DNA from: CALMKX01 sp036274895
Lineage (GTDB): Bacteria > Acidobacteriota > Thermoanaerobaculia > Multivoradales > SZUA-115
Direction: 5' to 3'
Assembly (NCBI GenBank): GCA_036274895.1
Contig: DASUEU010000077.1
Span: forward strand, 1 to 32,739
DNA length: 32,739 nt
The translations under genes were made by a program, and so were the position numbers. Under the pieces are notes generated by a model, which ran no database searches, was not told the origin of the DNA, and saw nothing but the letters and a program-made list of their open reading frames with translations. Positions 15,063-22,991 of this stretch are shown piece by piece. The stretch's first letter is position 1. Each line of letters opens with the position of its first letter.

Positions 15063-16903
15063 CCACGAGCATCCCCGACCCCACTCGCTTGCGGGAGGAC
15101 TACAAGCGCATCGTGCGCGCCGTGGGCGTGGAGAGAGTCCGCGAGATCCTCGAGACGATCGAAGAGCACCTCGACAACGAACGGGACGCCTCGGGCCGTA
15201 GCCTGACCGACAAAGAGATGGATCTGGCCACACACAAGGGGCGCGAGGACCGTGCCGGCGGGCCGGGGCCGGACCTGCTGCTGCTGATCGTGGGCTACTC
15301 GCCGGAGCCGTTGCTGCTGGCGGCGGTGTATCACGAGCCCCGGGAGGTGGTCCTCCTCAAGAGCCTCGACCTGGATCGAGATTACCTGGTGAAGCTCGCC
15401 GAGCGATGGGATCGCTTCGTCGGTCCGCGGCTGCCGGACTTGCCGCCCGGCGAACAGTTGCTGCGGGACGGGCGAGGGGTGAGGGACAGCCCGGAGGACC
15501 TGTTCCGCACGGTCGCGAAGGTGGTGGGCCAGGCGCGCCGCGGCGGGGCCGCGCGCATCGTGCTCGACATCACCGGTGCCAAGAAGACCATGGTGGCCGG
15601 GGCCTTCCTGGCCGCAGGGCACCTGGGGATCGAGACCAGCTACGTCGACTTCGACCACTACGACAGCGTCCTGCGCCGCCCGCTGCCGGGCTCGCCCCGG
15701 CCGGGTCTGTTGCCCCACCCGGCGGAGCTGTTCCGCCTCGGGGAGAGGCGGGAGCTGGCGAGCCTGTTCGAGGCCGGTCGATACGAGGAGGTGCGGCGGC
15801 GGGCCGAGCGCCTGGCGGAAGCTGCCGGATCCGCGACGGTGACGCAGGTGCTGGGGGAGGAGGAGGCCGAACGCCAGGCCCACGGCTTCACCCGCCTGGC
15901 CCGAATCGCAGGGGCCTACCAGCTGTGGGCGGACGGCTTTTATCGCGACGCGGCGGAAGGGATCCGCGACATCCCCGGCCTTCCCATGCCGCCGCAGGTG
16001 GAGGCACTCGCGGAGGTCTGGCCGAGCTGGCGGGCGGACGATTCCGAAGAACAACGACGGCCGGGCAGCATCGTCAAGGCCCTGGGTCCGGACAGGGTGC
16101 TCGAGAGCCCGGTCGTGCCGATGGCCTACTTCGTCGACCTCTTGGTCCGCTGGGGCCGGGAGCAGATCGCAAGGAGCCCGCGTGATGGCTTTCTCCGGCT
16201 CTATGGAGCCATCGAGTCGCTGTTCTTCTGGGCCTTCCACGCTCTCGCGGAGGGGAGGAGGGAGGCTCTGGAGCTGGTGCCAGAGGATCCTCGAGCCTGG
16301 CGGGAGCTCCTCGACCGCTTCGCGGAAGACGAGGATGGCCGGCCGATCGATTGGCCCGGCTTCCTGCTCGCCGACCTCGTGGACCAGTGCCGGGACAGCT
16401 CCACGATGGCTCTCGCGGTCCTGGCGGCGCGGATGCGCCCGGTGCGGATCCGACTCGACAGGCTCAAGGACCGGCTGGGATCTCGCTTCGTCGACGTGCG
16501 AAGGCTGGCATCGTCGGTGGCGCTGACCTGCAACCCACCGCCGCTCGCGCCCGAGCAGTGGGACGCCCTGATGGACAAGAAGAGCGGGCTCAACCACTTC
16601 CGCACACTGCGAAACAAGGCCGTCCACTGGTGTGTGCCGGTGTCGGTGCCCACGGCGCAGGAGTTTCTTGGTCTTTTCGCCAAGGCGGCGAACTTTCTGC
16701 TGCCTCTCGTCTCGGAAGGGGTAGAGCGAAACCTGGCGGACCGCCCGGAGGAGCTGAGGAGGTTCCAGGGCTGGGCCGGCTACCTCGACCGGGCGATCCG
16801 GGGGGAAGTGGCGCAGGAGCTACGGCCCCGCCCCTTCGCCGAGGTGGCGGCGCTCGCGGGTCTCGAGCTCGAAACGTCGGAAGACGGAAAGGGACTGGCA
16901 TGA
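15035..16903 (+). CDS. CARF-HEPN ribonuclease (Csm6/Csx1-like)
   Basis: A 622-residue type III ancillary nuclease. The N-terminal CARF domain (about 75-215) shows a Rossmann-type strand and loop, LLLLIVGYSPEPLLLA, and the ligand-site motif VLDITGAKKTMVAGAF (D178), close to the TIGR02710-like CARF group. The C-terminal part is helical with the HEPN motif RNKAVH (R526-x4-H531) inside FRTLRNKAVHW. It should bind Cas10-made cyclic oligoadenylate and cut RNA non-specifically. It overlaps the SAVED-like gene by 28 bp and cas10 by ATGA. A candidate ECF promoter for the cas10 operon lies within its 3' end. Confidence 0.85.
   Translation: MGEQSREPLTTSIPDPTRLREDYKRIVRAVGVERVREILETIEEHLDNERDASGRSLTDKEMDLATHKGREDRAGGPGPDLLLLIVGYSPEPLLLAAVYHEPREVVLLKSLDLDRDYLVKLAERWDRFVGPRLPDLPPGEQLLRDGRGVRDSPEDLFRTVAKVVGQARRGGAARIVLDITGAKKTMVAGAFLAAGHLGIETSYVDFDHYDSVLRRPLPGSPRPGLLPHPAELFRLGERRELASLFEAGRYEEVRRRAERLAEAAGSATVTQVLGEEEAERQAHGFTRLARIAGAYQLWADGFYRDAAEGIRDIPGLPMPPQVEALAEVWPSWRADDSEEQRRPGSIVKALGPDRVLESPVVPMAYFVDLLVRWGREQIARSPRDGFLRLYGAIESLFFWAFHALAEGRREALELVPEDPRAWRELLDRFAEDEDGRPIDWPGFLLADLVDQCRDSSTMALAVLAARMRPVRIRLDRLKDRLGSRFVDVRRLASSVALTCNPPPLAPEQWDALMDKKSGLNHFRTLRNKAVHWCVPVSVPTAQEFLGLFAKAANFLLPLVSEGVERNLADRPEELRRFQGWAGYLDRAIRGEVAQELRPRPFAEVAALAGLELETSEDGKGLA
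16688..16717 (+). promoter_or_regulatory. Candidate ECF-type promoter inside the CARF-HEPN gene, upstream of cas10
   Basis: GCGAACTT (16688-16695), 15 nt, CTCGGAA (16711-16717). It lies 182 nt before the cas10 ATG. It would let the ECF factor raise effector and adaptation expression independently of the upstream genes. Being in coding sequence it could be coincidence, but all 15 box positions and the spacing match the 3762 and 10990 sites. Confidence 0.45.
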
Positions 16904-18465
16904 ACGTCTACGTGGGAGGGGACGTCCGCGGCATCCAGGACTTCATCTTCGCCTCCCCGCGCCTGCTGGAGATGCGCGGGGCGAGCACCCTGCTCGACCT
17001 CTTCGACCGCGAGGTGGTCGGCAGATTGGCGGCGAAGCACAAGGGGACCAAGGTCTTCGCCGGCGGTGGCAACTTCCTCGTCGAGCTGCCGGCGTCGAAC
17101 GGGGCGCCGGCCGAGGAGGTCGCCGGGCCGTTCATCCGGGACGTGAAGGCGGCCTTCTTCGAGCTGACCGGGGGCCACGAGATCGTGGTCGAGGTCGAGG
17201 CCGAGGGGGAGAAGGGCTTTCCGGAGGCCCGAAAGCAGCTCGATCGGCAGATCCAGGTGCGCAAGCGCGAGCCCAAGGCCCTGCGCGCGCTGGCGAGCTT
17301 CCCCTTCCTGAAGCGCTGTGAGAGCTGCGCCCGGGAGGAGGCGGACACCTTCCACGGCTTCAAAGGAGATGACCGAAAGCTCTGGATCGGTCCGAGTTGC
17401 TGGGGCAAACGGCAGATGCACGGCCGGCTCCAGAAGCTCAACAAGGAAGGCAGGTGCGAGGGGGTGGAGGTCTTGGGCCTGGATCAGACGGTTCCGGTGC
17501 CCTTGCCCCTCGAAGACCTTCGGCAGGGCGAGCTGCCCAGGACCTTCCAGGACCTGGCGAAGGACGACGACCTCGGCCTAGTGGTGGCGGACGGCAACGG
17601 CCTGGGGGAGATGTTCCAGGACCTGGGCCGTGATCGCTACGACGAGCTGTCCAAGAAGGTGGATCGCGCTCTGAAGGAAGCCCTGAGGAAGGCGTTGGCC
17701 GAGGTCTTCGGGGAGAACCAAGAGCACTGGAAGGCGCAGGTGCTGATCTGCGGCGGGGACGACCTAGTGGTGGCCCTGCCTGCCAGCAAGGCGCTCTGCT
17801 TTGCCCGGCAGCTCATCGGCGCCTTCCGTGTGGAGCACGAAGGCAGGCAGGCCGGGATGTCAGCGGGGGTAGTGTTCGTCAAGCCGAGCTTCCCCTTCCG
17901 CACGGCCCACGACCTCGCCGAGGAGCTGCTGCGGGGCGCCAAGGCGTGGTGCCGGCAGGACAAGCAGAACCGGTTGGCGGCCCTGGACTTCCACCGCGTC
18001 CTGGGCACCAACGTCCAAGACCTGGCGGCCGAGCGCAAGGCCCTCTTCCCCGCGGACGACGACGGCGTGCGCGACAGCTGGGCCTACGGCGCCGCCGGCC
18101 CCTACGACGAAGCGGGCATGGAGCAGCTCTCGAAGCTGGTCTGTCTGCTGCGCCAGCTGCCCAAGAGCCAGCTGGGGCGCCTGCGGGAGATCCTCTCGCC
18201 GCGGGACGACTCGGTCGTCGCGCCCGACCTCGACCCGGACTGGCAGGTGCCCCGACGGGTGATCGAGGAGCTGCGCTACTGGCGCAGCCGCCAGGCGGGC
18301 CAGGCGGGCCAGAAGGGGCTGGGGAAGGACCAACTCCTCTTCGGCCGCGACGCCGACCCCGGCCTGCTCGTGGAGAGCAAGGAGAGAGGCCCGAAAGGGA
18401 ATCGCAACGTCCATCGCTGGGTGCTCGCCGATGCGCTGCGCCTGGCCGAGCAGAGGGAGGGCTGA
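16900..18465 (+). CDS. cas10: Cas10, HD-less, with intact GGDD cyclase motif
   Basis: A 521-residue Cas10, short because there is no N-terminal HD nuclease: the protein begins in the first palm domain (NVYVGGDVRGIQDFIFAS). A zinc-ribbon-like set (C140, C143, C167) follows. The second palm has VVADGNGLGEMF (D231), where the first metal site is expected, and ICGGDDLVVAL with GGDD at 285-288. The C-terminal ~150 residues are helical (D4-like). It should make cyclic oligoadenylate from ATP when the complex binds target RNA; without HD it should not cut DNA itself. The start overlaps the CARF-HEPN stop (ATGA), and the Cas7-Cas5 gene starts 2 bp after its stop. Confidence 0.92.
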   Translation: MNVYVGGDVRGIQDFIFASPRLLEMRGASTLLDLFDREVVGRLAAKHKGTKVFAGGGNFLVELPASNGAPAEEVAGPFIRDVKAAFFELTGGHEIVVEVEAEGEKGFPEARKQLDRQIQVRKREPKALRALASFPFLKRCESCAREEADTFHGFKGDDRKLWIGPSCWGKRQMHGRLQKLNKEGRCEGVEVLGLDQTVPVPLPLEDLRQGELPRTFQDLAKDDDLGLVVADGNGLGEMFQDLGRDRYDELSKKVDRALKEALRKALAEVFGENQEHWKAQVLICGGDDLVVALPASKALCFARQLIGAFRVEHEGRQAGMSAGVVFVKPSFPFRTAHDLAEELLRGAKAWCRQDKQNRLAALDFHRVLGTNVQDLAAERKALFPADDDGVRDSWAYGAAGPYDEAGMEQLSKLVCLLRQLPKSQLGRLREILSPRDDSVVAPDLDPDWQVPRRVIEELRYWRSRQAGQAGQKGLGKDQLLFGRDADPGLLVESKERGPKGNRNVHRWVLADALRLAEQREG

Positions 18466-18467
18466 GC

Positions 18468-20327
18468 ATGGAGATCCACTACACCCTCGAGTTCGAAGAG
18501 CCCTGGCGAGTGGGCAGTGGCGAAGCGGCCGGCGCCTGGCTGGACGGCCTGGTGCGCCGCGACGGCCTGGGCCTGCCCTTCGTGCCGGGCTCCACCGTCC
18601 GCGGCTTGGCCGCCGACGCCCTGGGCAAGGTGCTGAAGGCCCTGGGCCTCGAGACCTGCCAGCGCTCCGCCGCGCGCCCGATCCAGGACGGCAAGGAGGG
18701 GCCGCCCGGCTCGCTCTGCGGCGTGACCCGCGCGGGCACCTGCCCCACCTGCGCCCTGTTCGGCTCGAACTACCGCCCGGGGCCGGTGCTGTGGTGGCCG
18801 GCGCGGCTGGTCCTGGACGACGGGAATGGCGGAGGGAAAGAGCCATCCGCCGAGCAAGCGCAGGTGGTGGCGAGGACCGGTGAACTGCTGTTCCGGGGCC
18901 GCCCGCGCACGGCCATCGACCGCCGGAGTGGCCGGGCGGAGGATCAACACCTGTTCGCCCTGGAAGAGGTGCTGCCCGACTGGCGATTCCAGGGGCGAGT
19001 CGACCTGGGCGAGGAGCTGACGCCCCAGGGAGTCTCCCTCGTGCTCGCCGCCCTCCGCTTCGTGCGGGAGGTGGGCAGCAGCCGGCGCCGGGGTCTTGGC
19101 CGTTGCCGGTTCGAGATCGAGAAGGCGGATCTCGAGCCGGCCTTCGCGGACTGGCGGGAAGCGATCCGGGGGCTCGAGAACCTCGACGCGTTCGACCGAC
19201 GGGTGGCCGGGAGACCGGCAGCCCCCCCGGCGGCGCGCTCCCCCTCCCTGAACCCCGAGCTCCCCGCCCTGTTGCAGCTCGAGGCCACCGTGCTCGGGGA
19301 GGTGTCGGTCGGGGGCACGCCGGAGGCCGGCAACCTGGTCCCCGGCCTGGCCTACGTGCCGGGGAGCACGCTGCGCGGGGCCCTCGCCGCCCGCTGGCGA
19401 GGGGGCTACGAGGGTGAGACGTTCGGCCGCGCCTTCCTCTCCGGTGCCGTGCAGTTCGGCTTCCTCTATCCCCGGCCGAAGGAAGGCTCGGCGCTGCCCA
19501 CGCCCCGTTCCATGGCGACCTGCAAGCTCCACCCGGGGCCCGAGGAGGAGGATGGCCACCGCCTCTACGACCTCCTTCCGGGGCGAGAGTCCGAGGACTG
19601 CCCGATCGAGGGTTGCGGCGCCCGTCTGGTGCCGCGCGTCAAGCCCTTCACCGCGGGGGGCAAGCCGGTGGGGATCGACCTCGCCCTGAGCCCCCACAAC
19701 GCCATCGACCCGGGGGCCCAGACCGTCCGCCCCGGCGGGCTCTTCGCCTACGAGGCCCTGCCCCAAGGCCGGTTGCTGATGGGCTACCTCCGCGGCGAGA
19801 GCCACGCCGCCCTCGAAGAGCTGCTCGCCGGCCTGGGCGTCGAGCTGGGCCGGCCCTTCGAGCTGCGGGTCGGGCGGCGCAAGGGCAGCCTCGGCGCCCT
19901 GGTGTGCACCCTCTCGCAAGTCCACAAGGACGGAGGTATCGGCCTCTTCCCCGACCTGGAAGAGGTGCCGAAGCGGGCGGGTGAGACCGGCGCCGTGCGC
20001 ATCGACCTGCTGACCCCGGCCATCGTGCTGGACCCTTGGCTGCGCTTCAAGACCTTCCTCACGCCGCAGGACTTCGGCCTCGAACGGGAAGGCTTCTCGG
20101 CCTCCTTCTGCGACGGCGAGGTGCTGACCGGCTGGAACAGTGCCCACCGCCTGCCCAAGAGCGACCAGGTGGCCGTGGCAGCGGGCTCGACCTTCCGCCT
20201 CGACGGTGCCACCGAAGCGGAGCTCGCGACGCTCAAGGAGTGGGCTGAGAAGGGCATCGGACTCCGCCGCGAGGAAGGCTTCGGCCAGTTCGCGGTTCGC
20301 CTGGTCACGAAGGAGGAACACACATGA
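18468..20327 (+). CDS. Cas7-Cas5 (Csx10-like) fusion of the type III-D complex
   Basis: A 619-residue protein with two RAMP units. Residues about 1-245 form a Csm3/Cas7-like unit (LPFVPGSTVRGLAADAL; cysteines C64, C84, C92, C95; G-rich SSRRRGLGRC). Residues about 265-619 form a Csx10/Cas5-like unit (LAYVPGSTLRGALAARW, zinc-like CPIEGCGARL, LLTPAIVLDPWLRF and the end GIGLRREEGFGQFAV). The Cas5 part should bind the crRNA 5' tag and the Cas7 part the first backbone position. The fusion parallels the Cas7-Cas5-Cas11 polypeptide of the Synechocystis III-Dv complex, but here the candidate Cas11 is a separate overlapping gene (ATGA at 20324). Confidence 0.85.
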   Translation: MEIHYTLEFEEPWRVGSGEAAGAWLDGLVRRDGLGLPFVPGSTVRGLAADALGKVLKALGLETCQRSAARPIQDGKEGPPGSLCGVTRAGTCPTCALFGSNYRPGPVLWWPARLVLDDGNGGGKEPSAEQAQVVARTGELLFRGRPRTAIDRRSGRAEDQHLFALEEVLPDWRFQGRVDLGEELTPQGVSLVLAALRFVREVGSSRRRGLGRCRFEIEKADLEPAFADWREAIRGLENLDAFDRRVAGRPAAPPAARSPSLNPELPALLQLEATVLGEVSVGGTPEAGNLVPGLAYVPGSTLRGALAARWRGGYEGETFGRAFLSGAVQFGFLYPRPKEGSALPTPRSMATCKLHPGPEEEDGHRLYDLLPGRESEDCPIEGCGARLVPRVKPFTAGGKPVGIDLALSPHNAIDPGAQTVRPGGLFAYEALPQGRLLMGYLRGESHAALEELLAGLGVELGRPFELRVGRRKGSLGALVCTLSQVHKDGGIGLFPDLEEVPKRAGETGAVRIDLLTPAIVLDPWLRFKTFLTPQDFGLEREGFSASFCDGEVLTGWNSAHRLPKSDQVAVAAGSTFRLDGATEAELATLKEWAEKGIGLRREEGFGQFAVRLVTKEEHT

Positions 20328-20839
20328 AAGCCGACCGCATCGCCGTGGCACGGCTGCTCCGGGCTCTCTCCCACGCCGAGCTACCGCCGCCTTTCGAGAA
20401 GTTGGCGACCGGGAGGGCGGAGCAGCGGCCCCTCGCCCTGGCCCTCCAGCGCCTCGCCGAGAAGGCGAGCCTGGCGGAAATCCAGGAAGAGGTATCGGCC
20501 GTCGTGGCCCGCCTCGAAGAGCTGGGCGGCAAGGAGGGCAAGGACAGCGCCCGGCGCCTGGTCAGCGAGTTCTGGAAGCCCTTGCTCGCGGAGGTCGAGC
20601 GCCAGTTGAAGCTGGCCGAGGAGCCGCTCGGACTCTTCTGCGAGGTCGCCTGGGAGGGTATCGACCTCGATCCCAAGAGCGCGCTGCGCAAGGAGCTGGT
20701 GGCCCTCTGCGGCCGCAGCGAGCCACGGCTCGGGGGCAGCTTCTTCGCCGAGCGCCTGCGGCTCCGGCTGCGGGCCAAGGCGCGGCAATGGCTGGACGAC
20801 GACCGCCGGGACCGAGCGGCGCCGAAAGGAGATCGGTGA
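20324..20839 (+). CDS. Putative Cas11-like small subunit
   Basis: A 171-residue, mostly helical, charged protein (RIAVARLLRALSHAEL; LAEIQEEVSAVVARLEELGG; LVSEFWKPLLAEVERQLKLA). It shares ATGA overlaps with the Cas7-Cas5 gene before it and the tandem Cas7 gene after it, which places it firmly in the effector operon. Size, helicity and position fit a Cas11-type small subunit, and in the III-Dv complex a Cas11 domain follows Cas7-Cas5. No sequence motif proves this. Confidence 0.55.
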   Translation: MKADRIAVARLLRALSHAELPPPFEKLATGRAEQRPLALALQRLAEKASLAEIQEEVSAVVARLEELGGKEGKDSARRLVSEFWKPLLAEVERQLKLAEEPLGLFCEVAWEGIDLDPKSALRKELVALCGRSEPRLGGSFFAERLRLRLRAKARQWLDDDRRDRAAPKGDR

Positions 20840-22461
20840 TGAAACGGGTGATCTATCGTGGCCGGCTCGCCTTCCCCGAGGGTTTCCACACCGGTGACGG
20901 CCGGCGGCTCGAGGCCGTGGACCAACCCCTCTTCCGCGACTCGGACGGGGGTGTCTCGCTCGCCGGCAGCTCGTTGGCGGGGGTGCTGAGGAACGACTTG
21001 AACCTGCTGCATGAAGCCCTCGGCGGACCGAGGTGCAAGGAACGCCCGAAGTGCAGCTGCCCGGTCTGCCGGCTGATGGGGCCGAGGGCGGAGACCGACC
21101 GGCGGGGCGATGAGACGCCGCTCGCCGCCTCCCGCCTCTACGTCTCGGCCGGGCGAGCCTGTGAGCGTCCCATGGTCAACGTCCGCGACCGGGTGGGCAT
21201 CGATCGCCGCACCCGCACGGCGGCCGACGAGCGCAAGTACGACCTCGAGACCGTCGAGGGGGGCGTGGTCTTTCCCCTCGAGCTGCGCATCGACGACCCC
21301 GCGGAGGACGAGCTGGCCCTGCTCGAAGCATCCCTGCGTCGGCTGGCGGAAGGTTGGTGGTCCCTGGGCGGCAAGACCTCCTCGGGCCTGGGTCGGGCTC
21401 GGTTGCAGGAGCTGACCCGCGAACGCCTGGACCTGGCCGACCGGGGGACCCTGATCGCCTACTTGCTCGACGAGCCACCACCGGCTGGAGGCCTGGAAAG
21501 TCTGCTCGGGCCGGAGGGTGCGTGGGCGGAGCCCGGGTCGCACCTTCCTCACGCGGCCGGAGCGGGTGAAGGCGGCTGGGCGCAGGTGGCGATCCGCCTG
21601 CGGCTCCACTTCCCCTGGGGCTTCCTGGTCAACGACCCGGGAGAGTCGGCCATCCGGGGCAAGGACCACAGCTTCACGCGCCGGCCGGACGGCACTCCCC
21701 TGCTGCCCGGCAGCTCGCTGCGCGGAGCCCTGCGCAGCCACGCCGAGCGCATCCTGCGCACGCTCGCCGGGGATGGCGGTGCCTGCGACCTGCACCGCAA
21801 GGGCAAGGCGTGCCATGAGCGGGTGCTGAAGGTGAACGAAGACCGGGCGAAGGACAAGGCCCTGACGTTCGACGACGAGCTGAAGCTGCTCTGCCCGGCC
21901 TGCCGATCCTTCGGCTGCGGCCGGCTGGTCTCCTCCATCAAGGTGACGGACTTCCAGGCCGTGCCGGGCCACGGGGGGCAGGAGTTGCACCACGAGTTGG
22001 TGGCGATCGACCGCTTCACCGGCGGCGCCGCCGAGGGCTTCAAGTTCGACGCCGAGGCCGCCGAAGGGGCTTGCCTCGAAGGGGAGATCCGCCTCGACCT
22101 GCGCACCGAGCGCCTGGAACCCTGGGGCCTGGGCCTCCTGGCCCTGACCCTGCGCGACCTGCTGCGGGGCGAGATCCCCCTCGGCTTCGGCACCGCCAAG
22201 GGCTTGAACGAGGTGGAAGTGAGCGTGCGAGAGGTGGCGATCTTCCGTGCGGCGGCCACGTCCGCTCTGGCTCTCGGGTGCCTGCCGGCAGAACCCGGAA
22301 CCCACCGCTGGCACCTGGAAGGGACTGCGGGCGACCCGGAGACGGTGATCGCCGCAGCGCAGCGCCTCTTCGAAACCGAGGCCCAGGGCTGGGTGACGGC
22401 GCTCCACGATCACCTCGGCCGGACCACCAACACGACCCAAGCCCAGGAGGCTGCCCCATGA
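20839..22461 (+). CDS. Tandem Cas7 (Cas7-2x) backbone protein
   Basis: A 540-residue protein with two Cas7 (Csm3-like) RAMP units. Unit 1 (about 1-205): FHTGDGRRLEAVDQPLF, LAGSSLAGVLRNDL, CSCPVCRLMG, VNVRDRVGIDRRT and the G-rich SLGGKTSSGLGRARLQ. Unit 2 (about 245-465): PWGFLVND, LLPGSSLRGALRSHAERI, CPACRSFGCG, HHELVAIDRFTGGAAEGFKF and IPLGFGTAKGLNEVEV. Cas7 units bind the crRNA and often cut target RNA at 6-nt intervals. Acidic loops near each unit's N-terminus are catalytic candidates but cannot be assigned here. The final ~60 residues lie outside the RAMP folds. It overlaps both neighbours by ATGA. Confidence 0.85.
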   Translation: MKRVIYRGRLAFPEGFHTGDGRRLEAVDQPLFRDSDGGVSLAGSSLAGVLRNDLNLLHEALGGPRCKERPKCSCPVCRLMGPRAETDRRGDETPLAASRLYVSAGRACERPMVNVRDRVGIDRRTRTAADERKYDLETVEGGVVFPLELRIDDPAEDELALLEASLRRLAEGWWSLGGKTSSGLGRARLQELTRERLDLADRGTLIAYLLDEPPPAGGLESLLGPEGAWAEPGSHLPHAAGAGEGGWAQVAIRLRLHFPWGFLVNDPGESAIRGKDHSFTRRPDGTPLLPGSSLRGALRSHAERILRTLAGDGGACDLHRKGKACHERVLKVNEDRAKDKALTFDDELKLLCPACRSFGCGRLVSSIKVTDFQAVPGHGGQELHHELVAIDRFTGGAAEGFKFDAEAAEGACLEGEIRLDLRTERLEPWGLGLLALTLRDLLRGEIPLGFGTAKGLNEVEVSVREVAIFRAAATSALALGCLPAEPGTHRWHLEGTAGDPETVIAAAQRLFETEAQGWVTALHDHLGRTTNTTQAQEAAP

Positions 22462-22991
22462 GCCGAGATCCCGACCGCCCCGACTTCGGTCTGAAGCCGC
22501 TCGCCTTGTCACTCGCTGCCCGGCCCGTCTCCACCCTGGCCGAGGGCCTGGCGATCCTGCCGGCCACCGCCGCTCTCTGGGGCTTCACGGCCACCCCGGC
22601 CCAGGCTCGCTTGGCCAGGAAACCGGCCGCGGAGTGGCAGGCCCTGCTGCCGACCCTGCACCTGCTGGAAGCAAGGCTGTTCTCCCCAGAGGTGGACTTC
22701 CGCTGGCTCGGTGGCCAGGGGGTGGTGCTCTCGGACGGCGGTGCGGGAGGTGAGCGCGTCGCCGGCCCGGGCCCCGACTGGTACACCCGCGAGCGCTGGT
22801 GCCGGCTGTGGGGGGAGCACCTCGAAGGCAAGGGCTCTTGGTACGAGCAGCGGATCCCGGACCCGATCGTCTACCAGGGCCTGCCGGCCGACCCCGAGCA
22901 CCGCAACCCGTTCGTGGTGCTGCGGGAGTACGTGCGGGGGGGAGTGGTGGAGCACGTGCGGTTTCTCACCGTCGAAGGGAGTGAGCGATGA
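22458..22991 (+). CDS. csx19: Csx19-family protein (TIGR03984-like)
   Basis: A 177-residue protein recognised by the Csx19/TIGR03984 layout: LHLLEARLFSPEVDFRW, then WCRLWGEHLEGKGSWYEQRI, then a C-terminal strand set (PFVVLREYVRGGVVEHVRFL). Csx19 is a marker of type III-D loci and in the III-Dv complex is a structural subunit. It sits between the tandem Cas7 and the large Cas7 genes with ATGA overlaps on both sides. It supports the III-D call over III-A or III-B. Confidence 0.78.
   Translation: MSRDPDRPDFGLKPLALSLAARPVSTLAEGLAILPATAALWGFTATPAQARLARKPAAEWQALLPTLHLLEARLFSPEVDFRWLGGQGVVLSDGGAGGERVAGPGPDWYTRERWCRLWGEHLEGKGSWYEQRIPDPIVYQGLPADPEHRNPFVVLREYVRGGVVEHVRFLTVEGSER

Noticed and set aside
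16900..18465. Type III-A or III-B assignment
   Set aside because: A Csx19-like protein, the Cas7-Cas5 (Csx10-like) fusion, the tandem Cas7 and the TIGR03986-like subunit fit III-D/III-Dv better. No Csm2, Csm5, Cmr1 or Cmr6 pattern was recognised.
18276..22512. Very long minus-strand open frames opposite the effector genes
   Set aside because: High-GC antisense shadows of strongly supported RAMP genes, with no recognisable domains and no plausible start context.
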